Source: Tubulanus polymorphus
Lineage: Eukaryota > Nemertea > Palaeonemertea > Tubulaniformes > Tubulanidae
Assembly (NCBI RefSeq): GCF_964204645.1
Contig: NC_134025.1
Location: 14,081,001 to 14,145,000, forward strand
Direction: 5' to 3'
DNA: 64,000 bases
Shown here piece after piece: positions 41,830 to 53,999 of this stretch; position 1 is the stretch's first letter; each line of letters begins with the position of its first letter. A program made the translations under genes and the position numbers. The notes below the pieces were generated by a model, which was not told the origin of the DNA, searched no databases, and saw nothing but the letters and a program-made list of their open reading frames with translations.

Positions 41830-43050
41830 ACCACATATTCTTATATAATGGAAATCAAAAAGCGAACATAGTCATGATATATAACACATTTCTAAATTAA
41901 TGAATATTAATTAACAAATGAATGCACAGAGTTAACATATTGAATGCACAGTTCAGCATATTTCTAGGTATAATGATAGGTATGATAATTAAAAACAAAA
42001 GTTTTCGACGAGTTAGTTAGCTGTAATCCATTACATCAAAGCAACAATTCAATGAATAGTTTTTCAGTTTTTATAAACTTGTTTCTTAAAATCATTAAAT
42101 CAATTCATCTTTCTGGCATTATTTCCTCTGGCATTTTTACACCCCTGTAAATTTTCAGCACAATATCCAATGCTAAACACCTTACTTTTAAGGTTTATTT
42201 GGTGTAAATCGGATTCCAAATATTCATGCGGAGGCCGGAGTCCGTGTGGGTGTACAGGTACGGTACGCTTTAGGATGTATATGCGGCCCATTTTCTGAGG
42301 CCCATTTTCCAATGACAAAATAAGACTGCAGCCACGCAGTTGGTCATTTGTTTTTTATGTCTTGAAAAGGATGGCTCCAATGCACTTGTCAATAAATAGT
42401 TGAGTCCAAGAGGAGCACCTATCTACAATCTTCCTATCTATCACTCAAGACAAGCGCGCTGTGCCTGAATACTTCTATTCAGATGATTTTAACGTTCGCC
42501 GCCACCGCTAGAAGTGCTAGTGTTCGGTCACCAAGGTCAAAGGCGGAATGAGAAGAAAATCATCCAAAATCAACAGTTTGAGTAAAATTTAACGAACTAT
42601 AAACCATAAGGAGTCACCGGGCACTGAAGATTGAAGTATTTTATAATTTTCAGTACATGAATGTACAGTTATATGCCCTTGATTCCTAAAAAATTACTTT
42701 AAATAAGATATATTAGCAATGCAATAACAAATGCTCTTACAGGCCATAGATGGCAGCACTATACGGTCATTATTATCAGATATTTTTGGAAACTACCTAC
42801 CATTATAATCTTGAAGATATAAAGGAGTTATCCATATAAGTTAGAACGATAAATTATACCAATAAAACGAAAGAACAGAATTATGACTGTAAAACTGTAG
42901 ATGTTAATTAAGATTCTATCACAAAGCTGCAACAAGTGAGTATACGTGTTGCGTAGATTCTCATGTGATGGATTAGACTTCTCCGATAAAATTGTCAAAA
43001 AGAGCTAAAAAACCAATTCAAAATATATAGTTTTGATCATCTAAAAAAAA
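41830..43050. other. Unassigned DNA between repeat D copies
   Basis: AT-rich; the only longer frame (42100-42318) is unrecognised. No gene called. Confidence 0.4.
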
Positions 43051-43051
43051 A

Positions 43052-43950
43052 CAAGAGCCCCAAGGGGCACTATGGCCAGCCTGTCAGATTTTCATAAAAT
43101 GGCAAATGATGATGCATTCTGTGGGTTAAATTTGTCAAAATACACTCCCAGCTCAGCGTCAATACCTAATAATTTACACAATACAATCGTAGAATACAAA
43201 CACAAAAGCACAGACAGCGACTGGATCTGGCAAGAACAAATACCTCAGATAAATCTTTTCCCTTGGTCTTATTGATTTTAATGAGGAATAGAATTGAATT
43301 TTCTGAAATTTGCTCAATAAAACAAAATTGAATTGGATTTGATGTTTTTATTTGTTCACTAAAGTAAAATTGAATTGAATTTGATATCTTTTTGCAGAAT
43401 AAAATTTGATTGAATTTGTAGTTTGAGAACATGGCTAATTAGCATATCAAGGTCATCTATCCGATTTAAGAAAAAGCTATTTTTCCCGGACTTTGCACAA
43501 TGGTCAATGATATTTTCTGTAGTGCTTATAAAAATATTCCTCCCAAAAACCAAATCAACTAAAGCTTTCACAGAAATCAATCTTGAAATACAATTTTAGA
43601 TCTTAAAATAAAACCGGGAAGTAAAACGGTAGACGATACCGCCGGTTCACGTGAACATGTGCTGATTTCTGCGGCTAAGCCAATCATAGAGGAGTCTTTG
43701 CTTTCTGATTGGCTTTTCAAAACCAATATTTTTGCGATCAGATATTCGCGAAAAAGCTCATATAAATTTTAACGAGACCCTCTTTCAAAATTCAGCTACG
43801 TAGAGTTTGGAGAATGGATAATGCTTTAATGTATGATTTGTATGAATATATGCTCAGTTGCACAGTAATAGAGTCTTTGCTCTGGAAACCATGTCATTTA
43901 AATTCGCTCCATTTGTATAGTAATAGGCTCAGCCTACGGCTGGCCTAAAA
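43052..43950. repeat. ~900-bp interspersed repeat family D, copy 2
   Basis: Direct repeat of 40929-41825 with high similarity (AAGAGCCCCAAGGGGCACTA start, GGCTCAGCCTACGGCTGGCC end). A third partial copy begins at 53497 and is interrupted near 53960. Confidence 0.8.
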
Positions 43951-44029
43951 ACTTCGAACCTTCTACAATTATATTTTTCTTGTGATACACACGCGAGCTC
44001 TGAAGCTCTTTCGGGGGGTTTGGGGCCCT

Positions 44030-44170
44030 CCCCAAATAAAATTTTAGAGATAAGAAGCGTTTTCCGAGCACTTAGAGCGATCTTGAACCCATGAATGAAT
44101 ATCATGTTTTGGAAGGTAATAGCTATTTCTAATGTGGCATATCCTCATTCGATGGCGATCAGCATTTCAT
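44030..44170. repeat. Short repeat shared with 61945-62065
   Basis: Shared phrases: AGAAGCGTTTTCCGAGCACT, GATCTTGAACCCATGAA, ATGTTTTG...AAGGTAATAGC, TAATGTGGCA. Non-coding. Confidence 0.65.
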
Positions 44171-44410
44171 GCATTACAGGTCGCACCCAGAATCATTGCA
44201 TTTAAGTTAACCAAAGCATGCTTCGCGCTTGGGTGTGGAACGCTTAGTTGGCAAGAAAATGTTTAAAAATAACATCTCTGACACTGTCTGTCACACTGCT
44301 CTCTGTGCGGCATTTTGGTCCGTAATTTCGTTAATAATCTGTGAATATTATGCATCAATTTGTTCGGTAAGGAATTTGCATTCACAAATAAATAATGAAT
44401 TGGCATAAAG

Positions 44411-44631
44411 TTGTTTGTGTTTTCATCTATAAGCGATAGTTTACGCTCGCGTAATGCTGAAAAACGGCTTTCGCGACCCGTAACGTGGTGCCACCTACAT
44501 TGTTTCGTTATGCTTATAAATAGGTGATAACAAAGCAACGTTTCCGAGCGTCCGCGGAGTAATTTTTTCAGCATTACGCAAGCTTATGCTGAGTAAACTA
44601 TCACTCATGAGTAAAAACAAACAGAACTTAG
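44411..44631. mobile_element. ~220-bp hairpin MITE
   Basis: GCGATAGTTTACGCTCGCGT then AATGCTGAAAAA on the left faces TTTTTTCAGCATTACGC and GAGTAAACTATCAC on the right; the right arm has about 10 extra bases. No coding sequence. Confidence 0.6.
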
Positions 44632-45237
44632 ACGAATTAGAATGGCAAAATATTTCCAGATTTTTTTTGTTGTTGAAAGTTTTGATTTCTGTAGTCCGGA
44701 AAAACACGGAAGTCTGGCAACACTGAAGATATTAATCGCCGATCGATTAAAAAATATACCAATAGTGCACGCTGCCTTCATACGTAAATCCCCAAAAATC
44801 ATTTTCTTTTCCATCTCACAGAAAACAGCTATTTCCTGTTGCACTAGATCTTTATTCTTCGTAGAATAATCACATATCTCCAGTGTTTATTGGATCGATG
44901 AACAGTCATCTGTATAGTTTTACGGTGGCGTATTGTAATATGATTCAGGATCGATTTATTCAACTTTTATGATGGCACTACATTGGAAAATATTGTAATA
45001 CATTAGTATAGGATTGTACTACTAGCAGATTACGTATGTGGTGGCGGTACACGAGAGGCGGTAAATTGGGGTTTTTCCTGTATATCTTAGATACAAATGA
45101 TGTTTTCCATGAAATCCAGGTGGAAGTTAAATCAAGGTATGACTGTATATACAGCTGTATCAACTGAAATCTAATGAGAAATCTGCGTTGATATACATGT
45201 AAGGACTTGGTAGATCTTCATCATTTATATTCAGCAT

Positions 45238-45243
45238 TTTATT
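45238..45243 (-). terminator. Polyadenylation signal AATAAA
   Basis: AATAAA on the minus strand, about 40 nt after the stop codon of the acidic exon. Confidence 0.6.
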
Positions 45244-45281
45244 ACAATTCAACATTGCATACTTCGATTGTCCAAGTACAT

Positions 45282-45437
45282 TTATTCATAATCATCATCG
45301 CTATCGTCATCATCATCATCATCATCATCGTCCATGTCATCAGAATCTGATCCACTTTCACCATCTTTGTCCTCTTCTTCATCAGATATTTCCCACTGAG
45401 GATGGCTCTCCACCTTGCGTGCTTCTTTTACATCGAG
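45282..45437 (-). CDS. Terminal exon of a host gene with acidic tail
   Basis: 52 codons in phase 0, preceded by a good acceptor (TGACTTTTGCAG at 45449-45438). The peptide starts LDVKEARKVESHPQWEISDE and continues through an Asp/Ser run (ten consecutive Asp) to DDDYE and TAA at 45284-45282. A polyadenylation signal follows. Such acidic C-termini are usual in nuclear or nucleolar proteins, but I do not recognise the gene. No other exon was identified; upstream is a foldback element at 45886-47194, which would then lie in an intron. Confidence 0.55.
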   Translation of the reverse strand, partial: LDVKEARKVESHPQWEISDEEEDKDGESGSDSDDMDDDDDDDDDDSDDDYE

Positions 45438-45885
45438 CTGCAAAAGTCACATAATTTTCATGATGGTTAGTAAACAAATGTGGCCTGATGTATGAAATAT
45501 TTGTATCACACAGTCACAGAGGTAACTTAACACTGTCAATAACACCTAATAATTTTCAAATACCCTTTCCAAAATTTTCTACATACATGGGTGGATCAAG
45601 AAGGACCAGACATTGTGAATCAGGGGTGAGAACCAGGGATTATGAAAAAAAAAAGCGGGACTTTTGATTAAAATTTCTGTTAATTACTGAAATTGCAGCT
45701 AAACTACAACATAGGCACATAACTCAAAGTGGGGGTTCCCAGCATGGTTTCCAAAAGTCTTGTTTCAATTCTAGATGGCACCAAGGACTGGTTATTTTTT
45801 CATAGTAGTTTATATTGGCAATACTAGATGGCAGCACATAACGAAAATCTTTGGGTGAGTACTGTCAAGCAAGCTAAAATACTCA

Positions 45886-47194
45886 ACCCCAGTGAAGTTC
45901 ATTACATGTTCCTTATTCTGCTACTTATTCAGAATTCATCTCCCAATAAGGAACAAGTAACTTCTTACTTGTTACTTATTCGGATTTTCTTGTTGGTTAC
46001 TTATTGAGAATTCATCTCCCAATAAGGAACAAGTAACATGTTACTTGTTCCTTATTCAGATTTTCTTGTTACTTATTGAGAATTCATCTCCCAATAAGGA
46101 ACAAGTAACATGTTACTTGTTCCTTATTCAGATTTTCGTCTTTACCGGTTCAATTTTCGTTACTTATTGAGAATTCATCTCCCAATAAGGAACAAGTAAC
46201 TTGTTACTTGTTACTTACTCAGATTTTCTTGTTACTTATTGAGAATTCATCTCCCAATAAGGAACAAGTAAGGAACAAGATTTTCTCGCTGTTACTTATT
46301 CGCCAGGTGGCGCTGGTATACACTATTCCGTAGTCCAGACATTTTACATAACCACGTCTACTGTGCTGAAAAACAAACTCGACCTCGACCTTGACCTTGA
46401 CAACAAATCGCCAGGTGATGGCGCGAGCCAATCCAGACATCTAAACACGATTGCGTTACCACGTGTGCCGACCGCGAGAGCGGTCAACTGTAGCTACGTC
46501 AGTAAGTTGCGTCTATTAATAACTTGGTTTAAGAACGTGTGTATTGCTCGGTCGTTTTTCTCGTCACCGAATCGACAAGTTACTTGTTCCTTATTGGGAG
46601 ATGAATTCTCAATAAGTAACGAAAATTGAACCGGTAAAGACGAAAATCTGAATAAGGAACAAGGAACAAGTAACATGTTACTTGTTCCTTATTGGGAGAT
46701 GAACCAACAAGAAAATCTGAATAAGGAACAAGTAACAAGTTACTTGTACCTTATTGGGAGATGAATTCTCAATAAGTAACAAGAAAATCTGAATAAGGAA
46801 CAAGTAACATGTTACTTGTTCCTTATTGGGAGATGAATTCTCAATAAGTAACGGAAATTGAACCGGTAAAGACGAAAATCTGAATAAGGAACAAGTAACA
46901 TGTTACTTGTTCCTTATTGGGAGATGAACCAACAAGAAAATCTGAATAAGGAACAAGTAACAAGTTACTTGTACCTTATTGGGAGATGAATTCTCAATAA
47001 GTAACGAAAATTGAACCGGTAAAGATGAAAATCTGAACAAGGAACAAGTAACATGTTACTTGTTCCTTATTGGGAGATGAACCAACAAGAAAATCTGAAT
47101 AAGGAACAAGTAACATGTTACTTGTTCCTTATTGGGAGATGAATTCTGAATAAGTAACGGAATAAGGAACAAGTAATGAACTTCACTGGGGGGT
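45886..47194. mobile_element. 1.3-kb foldback element built of subrepeats
   Basis: Ends ACCCCAGTGAAGTTCATTAC inward, with its complement at the right (CACTGGGG plus GGT). A 9-bp direct repeat AAATACTCA flanks it (45877-45885, 47195-47203). The arms (45886-46280, 46570-47194) are arrays of a subrepeat with AAGGAACAAGTAAC, GTTACTTGTTCCTTATT, GGGAGATGAATTCTCAATAA. The 290-bp centre is unrelated. Foldback/MULE-type elements have 9-bp duplications. Confidence 0.85.
46281..46569. other. Unique centre of the foldback element
   Basis: GC-richer insert with CGACCTCGACCTTGACCTTG and two GCCAGGTG(A)TGGCG-like phrases. Its coding frames are unrecognised. Confidence 0.5.
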
Positions 47195-47204
47195 AAATAC
47201 TCAG

Positions 47205-47590
47205 TCTTGTGAGCCAAAACATAATGCCAGACACAGCAAACCTCCCACCCCCTTACTTTCTCAACGGATCTAGACAATTTGGAAAGCTTGTTTTTTAAAA
47301 TTTATCATCACAAAAAAGCGGGAAATTCTCATCCCTGGTAAATGTTTGTCAAAATATGAAATACAAATACAACAGTGCCCATTCTGAAATCCGATATCAT
47401 ATTAATGCCATGTAATTTTAACTGAGATAAGATGGGTACATTGGTATAAGGGACACCAATCCATGCATCATGTTGGATGAGGCCAAGACACAATGCTTTC
47501 AATTATTACAATGGGTTTGAGTACAGTTTACTTTGAGCACTAAAATGGATTGGTTGTGGGGTTTGCAACCTGTGATCAGTTTGAAAGGCA
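47205..47590. other. Non-coding segment
   Basis: Nothing recognised. Confidence 0.3.
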
Positions 47591-47599
47591 TTCTGCTGT

Positions 47600-47815
47600 T
47601 CGTGTTAGGAGATCAACTGACTCGTTTTTCAAGTTTTTCAGTGTGCGGACCTAAGTTTTGGAATCCCCTACCATTTGATGTAAAAAACTCTTTTCACATT
47701 GGATACATTTAAATCATCACTTAAGACATGGCTCTTCCATAAACACATCATGGAGAAACAAGCGTTTTGAGCTCTTGTATGGAAAAGCACTTGCTATTAT
47801 CATTATCATAATGTA
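47600..47815 (+). pseudogene. LINE ORF2 C-terminal fragment
   Basis: RSTDSFFKFFSVCGPKFWNP, then LPFDVKNS, one frameshift, FKSS..KTWLFHKH-like residues. This is the conserved end of LINE ORF2 (GPK-x-WN-x-LP). A 3' tail with ATTATCATTATCATAATG follows. Confidence 0.7.
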
Positions 47816-47819
47816 TAAA

Positions 47820-48404
47820 GATGGTGCACAACACCACTGTAGTAAGCAGGTTCAACTATGATGATATACATGGTAATAGGTTTTTTCCCTTTGACCCACT
47901 AGCTAATTGTAGAAGAATCAATACAAGGTTAATTCTATATACATTGGATGCTGAAGGGCTTTACCAGAGATGTCATTATCAAGAAACAAAGTCAAGCAAA
48001 GAACAATTCATTGAAGTTTCGCTTATTTTCCCTCAGTGCTTTTAAATGGCTAATACTAATTGATGAAACTTTCTATATTAATACCAACACCTATTTCTTT
48101 CTGAATGGCAAAATATCAGCTGTCTATATCCAGTGGTTACATTTGTGCCACCACCAGCTAACAGAAAGTTAGTCTCAGAACCATTCTATAAGGAAAAAGC
48201 AGGAATGTCCCCGAAGATAACTGATGCCGCAACATCAGGTGAAACATGTGAGTGAAATATACACCCAGTCAACCTGTCGTTTAGATAGTTATTGTTTCTT
48301 GAACCTGCATCGTGGGTGTTCACGCAGTTACCCACAGTCTCTAGGATAGCTCATCCTTCGAATTTCACCTAGTTATCTTAAACCATTTATGAGTAAGAGA
48401 CCGG
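47820..48404. other. Unassigned segment
   Basis: Two 74-codon overlapping frames at 47821-48172 show no motif. No gene called. Confidence 0.3.
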
Positions 48405-48407
48405 AAA

Positions 48408-49110
48408 TGAACAAGAGGCCCATGGGCCTTATACCTTCATGACGCAGTAGAAGAATGATTCAGTATTCAAAGTTTAACGGAACGATTTACATTGTAACAA
48501 TGTAACAAGTTTTATAATAGTTAAGATGGTATAGGCTAAGTGGCGATAATGTTCATTTTCTGTTTATTGATCCTTACACGAAAAGACAAGCCCATTTTAG
48601 CTGCCCCAAAGATCACACTACATGAAAAAATGCATCAAGAATTGGTGTAGGCATCGTGCTGAAAAGAAATCCAAGATGGATCGCAACTCTGGTGGCCATA
48701 CTTGAACTCAATTTTCAATAAGGGGTAGACATTTCACCTACCAAAATTCTTACACCTAGTATCATGAAAATGCATCAAGAATTGCAGGCCATTTCGTGCT
48801 AGAAATTCATAATGGCTGACCTGGCGGCCATATTTGAAAGCCGATGACCTCTATATACAAATGGCATGGACAGCTTACCTACCCTGATCCTCATACCAAA
48901 TTTTGTGGAAATCCATCAAGAATTGCGGGCTGCGTCGTGCAAACAAGAAATTCAAGATGGTCACCCCAATGGCAGCCATATTTGATCACCAATGACATTT
49001 TTTACAATAGGGTTGGACACCTCGCCAGACCCAATCTTCAAGCTAATTTTCAAAAAGATTCATCGCAAATTACAGGCGAATAACTGTGTCGAATTCCATT
49101 CAATTCCAGA
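48408..49110. repeat. Interspersed repeat family E (AACAAGAGGCCCATGGGCC type)
   Basis: Begins AACAAGAGGCCCATGGGCCT; four internal subrepeats of about 130 bp contain ATGCATCAAGAATTG, TCGTGC and GATGG..GCCATATTTGA. Ends near GGGCCTGGCTTAGGCCTATG. The head resembles family D and similar families in marine invertebrates. Confidence 0.75.
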
Positions 49111-49795
49111 GGGCCTGGCTTAGGCCTATGCAATAGGAGTCAATTAAGATTCGACAGCACAGGTGCCTATTCAAATCACATGTAATTAACAAAATTCAGT
49201 GCTTCTTAGTTTGATGTCCCTGTTTTCATCGCGCACGTGGTTGAAATTATTGTTTACATCGAACGTCTGTCAATCATCTTAATTGATTCATATACTAAAA
49301 TGCTCACTATGAAAAACTACGCGGTGAATCGATCCGGAATTTTTCAGTAGAATGTCAGACACAAGGTACCTTTCTTTAAAGGTTCGTTTGATGTCATTAA
49401 CAATCAGTTATATAATACTTTATCATACCTTTGAAGCGGCGCGCCTGCTGCGAACGCTCAAGCAAGGTCAGTCACGTAGGCCAACGATAACACGAAACAG
49501 ATGACGGTTTTGCCGGTTAAGAGCATCTCTCCAAATAAATTAGAGGGACTGTAATGGACCATTTGTTGACACTAACCTTTAATAAACTTCGTATGGATAC
49601 AATCAAGATAATTCCACCCTATAATTCCACTATTCAACGATCCATGCGCAGCTTAAACATGGCGCCGCCATTCATTACGCTACTCACAATGTATCTCTAC
49701 ACACATCAACATCACACTTGAATTATAAGTGTTGACTTATGAGAAACTGATCGAAATCTAGCAATTTGATTAGGAAAATAGCAGCACTATAGTTA
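49111..49795. other. Non-coding segment
   Basis: No gene recognised; GGCGCGCC at about 49438 is an isolated GC patch. Confidence 0.3.
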
Positions 49796-49798
49796 AAA

Positions 49799-50688
49799 AA
49801 TTGCCCATGGGCAAAGTGTGGTTTACCTTGAAAGCTAGAGGTCGTTTGGAATAAGGGCATTGCTTGAAAAATCTTTTTAATTTGTGACTTCAAAGTTCCA
49901 CATACCGTATTTTCCGGCCAATAAGCCGATTTTCTAGCCTCAGATTTTTACCCAAAATATCATGATCAGCTTATTGGGCGGATACGATCTGACATAAAAA
50001 ATCACTTCCCGATCTATGCCACTCTAATGCTCTCAATGATCGCCAAAATCAAGAAAAGTGGTCGATATTTATTTGAGGTCATTATTTACTACCAATTATA
50101 ATCTATTTTGAACTATTTTATTTTTACTTTGATTGTTCCATCACCGCACAGCGGCAATGGTATACATTTATATAACGCGCGAGTTCATCGTACTACCACG
50201 TGTCAGTTCATACATTAGTATATATGCAAATCAGCAGTGAGCCGCGTACTGCGTGTATGGCTGTGTGTATAGTAATCAGCTGAGTGAGTCTATATATAGC
50301 ACAGTCACTCGGCGATGATAGTATACACAGCACTCTCACACATCGGCGGGCGCTACTGTCAGCCTCTTAAATCGTCAATTAAGACAAACTAATTGACAAA
50401 TCAGTGAATTAAAATCTCTGATGAAGGGCCTCGGCTTATTGGGCGAAGCTTTATGAAATCCATGTATTTTAGGCTAAAAAACTGCCCTCGGCTTATTGGC
50501 CGGAAAATACAGTAATTATATTTTATTTTATCTTTCTTGAAAAATTATTTTGTAGTCAAATAAGACCAAAGATATACATTTGTTTGCGGTCCACGTCCAA
50601 AAGTTTGTAGGGTACAGGTAAGCGACAGGGAAACTATTTTATATTTTCCAAAAAAATATGTTTCACAATATGAAAAAATGTTCAAACA
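49799..50688. repeat. Interspersed repeat family B, copy 2 (occupied site)
   Basis: Copy of 33173-33454, interrupted at 49903-50514 by a MITE. Confidence 0.8.
49903..50514. mobile_element. 612-bp MITE with TACCGTATTTTCCGG ends
   Basis: Left TACCGTATTTTCCGGCCAAT then AAGCCG; right CGGCTTATTGGCCGGAAAAT then ACAGTA. The terminal TA on each side fits a TA duplication of Tc1/mariner type. The empty site is seen in copy 1 near 33276. The inside resembles family A, and an inverted copy of the end (CGGCTTATTGGGCG) also lies within. Confidence 0.8.
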
Positions 50689-53496
50689 AGGCCATCCCAA
50701 AATAATTGTCTGTTTGCCGTAACACCGACTCAACTTTTCAGGATGAGTCGGTAGGTAGGTTGCAAAATTTTTGGAAAAAAAAACAAATTAATCACCTTTT
50801 TTACATGGAAACAATATCGCAAAAATCATCTACGTTGTGCACGGGAAATTTGTCTTAAAGTGTAGATTTCGAGAATTATTCTAAGATTATGACTACGTCC
50901 AGAGCGTCAACTCTGTGTTAAAAATGAAACAGTACATTGAATATGCGCGCGGTTTTACGTTACAAGCTTTAAATATATAAGAATGATTAAATGAGAAACG
51001 AAGGTATCATTTTAGCCATGTGGATTTTTAATCCATATGCTATCATGTTATACTTACCATGACCACGGGACATAGTCTGCTTTCGGCACAGTTGCCAAGA
51101 ACCCATGACATAGGCCAATGACCATGCAGTCCATGGGGTACAAGCTTCACATCAATGTGTTTTGAAGCTGTTCACATACTGAACCAAAGGCCAACTGCTA
51201 ACTGTACCCTTAGGGCCTGGAGCTAGTCTAACAATTCACCAAATGGAACGGAATGAATATTTTACCAGGAGTCTCATTAAAATTCTTGAATGATATCTTC
51301 GAAAGATTGGTTATGGAAATCTTTGATTTGACTTGACAAATTTTTGATAGATCCAGAGAATGTTACAAAACTACGATGAGGGCATTACTGGCCGGTTACA
51401 GAAGTTAGTTACCTAATCGTAGGTGGTTAAAGCTATTATGATCGGAAGGGGTATTTGTGAAAATATCCAAACATGAAACTAAACCATCCAGTCGAGGTTA
51501 AAACTACTTACTGACGAAATTAAGTTTACTGACTTAAGGTTTTTAATGGTTTCACAATAGGATAACTTTTTATAGTTAATGTCACGAATAATATTTCCTC
51601 ACTAATTCAAGACCTTTTTGACAAAATGAGTGCGTGAATTGTAGCCTACGCGCAAACTGTTCCTTACCACGCGTTATCTATTACTGATATATACATGGTG
51701 TATAAGGCGATATTGCCAATGGGACCGTACCTAATCCAAATCACCAATGTGTCAACATTCAACACACCAAGAAAATACTTTCGGGCAATAAACGATGAAA
51801 TAAATTTCTCGATATCTTTATGCGGAAATAAACAACTAAATCAGTGAATAAGCCTATGTAAAGTGCTATTTCAAAATGTATGTGTGGCACTATTTTAAAC
51901 GCGGACTGATTACTTCTAGACAGGGGCGGCATAAACTTATGAAGTATTAATATTCTAATTAACTAGATTAAATCTTGAAGTGACAGATGTGTAAATACAA
52001 TTCATTTAATTCATCCCCAAAAAATTAAATTAAAATTTAATTTAATTTAATTCAGTGAAGAAATCAAATTCAATTTTATTTGATATGAGTCATAGGAAAA
52101 AACCTGATCTGAAGGGGCCGATTCAGTTACAAATCCTGTGACAAACAGATGCCTCACAAGTTTACTTTTATAGATTATGTGATCATCTGCCGTTTTATAG
52201 CCCATGATTTAATTTCATTCTCTAAATTGGGGGGATCTAGTCAATAATTACATAAGTGGGACCAGGACTGCTTAACTCATCGCCTGCGAAAAACGTACTG
52301 GTATGTTCGATATCTCCCATCACTTACTTGCCTGCCGAAAGCATACTGGTATGGTTGACTTGTTTCTTAACTTAGACGATAGATGGCGAATTCATCGCAC
52401 AACACCAGTTAGTTTGATGCCCATTATTACTAAAACAAACTATCATCAGTCATTCTATGCAGTGTGTTAGTGACGTCATCTATAGAAATTGGGGCTGAAC
52501 ACTCATGAATAAGCATATTTTCTGCAAAATACCCCCTCGGCACTGGTGATTGCTGCAGATTTGATCACTCTTAGAAGAAATGCTGCCTATTTTACATGAA
52601 AAAGCAAGACCACATGAACAAAATACAACAAATTTGATGAAGATATCTCTTCTAGTTTTTGTTTCATGAATCTCTGAAAAACACGGAAATCCTGGGAAAG
52701 CGCAGCATTTCCTGAAAAATAGGCCTGGCAGGCAAAGAGTTAAGAATTGTATCGTGTTAACAACAGGACAATAATATCCCGGGCAATTAAACACATGGCC
52801 TAGGCTGTATTATGGAATTGGAAACGTAGTCAGAGGCGACATTGCACCGACTAAATTATCAGCACTGCTTAGTATTTTCAGGTCACAAGAAATTACAATT
52901 CATTCTACTGCAAAATAAAATATAATTTATCGAAAATACGGAATGTCACTTTCTGAACAAACGCATGATCAATGAAGAAGTGATTACCCGGCTTAAAGGA
53001 TGCAAATAAAGGTTTTAAATTTTACTTTTACCTACATCAAGCATCTTTCTTTAAAATTAATTCACGTTTTCAAGTAAGTTTTTAGTAGGTGATGTCACCA
53101 AAGCTTAAGTCAGATTTTAAATTCATGAAAAAGCTACCAATTTACCAACTGAATGGCGAGCGAGCCCATGAAAATGACTTAACATGCACTCTGTTTGGTC
53201 AACTTAGAAATGAAATTGTCAATTTTTTAGAATGATAGTTCTTGAATGACAACTTTGAAACTTTGATAACAGGAACTTCAGACTACAAAATAATACTATA
53301 ATTCTAATAGATTGCGACATAAACATTTAGCAGAAACTGCTTACGCAAAGTTAAGTTCCTCAAATTTTAGGGCATATCAAATGAAACAAAGCCAGTTACT
53401 GACAAAGATTGACAAAATATTTCTACCCACCTACCGACTCATCCTGAAAACTTGAGTCGGTGTTACGGCAAACAGACAATTATTTTGGGATGGCCT
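50689..53496. repeat. Region bounded by family AGGCCATCCC ends
   Basis: The left end (50689-50765) and right end (53415-53496) are inverted copies of the MITE ends seen at 33455-34024, with AACA on both outer sides (50685-50688, 53497-53500). No transposase is readable inside; 52020-52080 is an ATTTAATTTAA low-complexity run and 51000-52480 is unassigned. Whether this is one 2.8-kb element or two unrelated ends is open. Confidence 0.4.
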
Positions 53497-53965
53497 AACA
53501 GGGACACTGGGGCTGGCACGAACGAATACCTTAGATCAACCTTTACCGATCGTCTTATGTATAAATTTGAATGTAGAATAAAATAAAATTGAATTTAATT
53601 AACTTGATTTTTTGCTCAATAAAGTAAAGTGACTTGGATTTGATATTTCTTGCGGAATAAAATTTTATTGAATTTCGTGCACAATTCGTGCACATAGCTA
53701 ATTCGCATATCAAGGTCATCCATCCGATTTGAGAAAAAGATATTTTTCCCGAAAAATTGTCAAGGATGAATATTCAGATGTGCAAATAGAACTTCACAAA
53801 AACCAAATTGACTAATGGTATAACTAGACTGGTTCCCGGTCTCTACCTTCAGCTATTGTAACTGAGAATGCAGGTGCCGCAGAAAAAGACCAGGTGACCA
53901 GCCTATGGTAACACAGGAATCGATCTTGAAATACAATTTTAAATCTTAAAAATTAAGGATTTTGA
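53497..53965. repeat. Interspersed repeat family D, copy 3 (partial)
   Basis: Matches the inner part of 43200-43600 (GGGGCTGGCACGAACGAATA, CATATCAAGGTCATCCATCC, CTTGAAATACAATTTT). It breaks where the Penelope-like fragment begins, and GGCTCAGAGTATGGCTGGCC at about 55594 may be its far end. Confidence 0.65.
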
Positions 53966-53999
53966 TTATCTAGACTCTCTACCTAAGATCTACTTCTAC

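Noticed and set aside
45301-45330. CAT microsatellite
   Set aside because: It lies inside the acidic exon and is better explained as aspartate codons on the minus strand.
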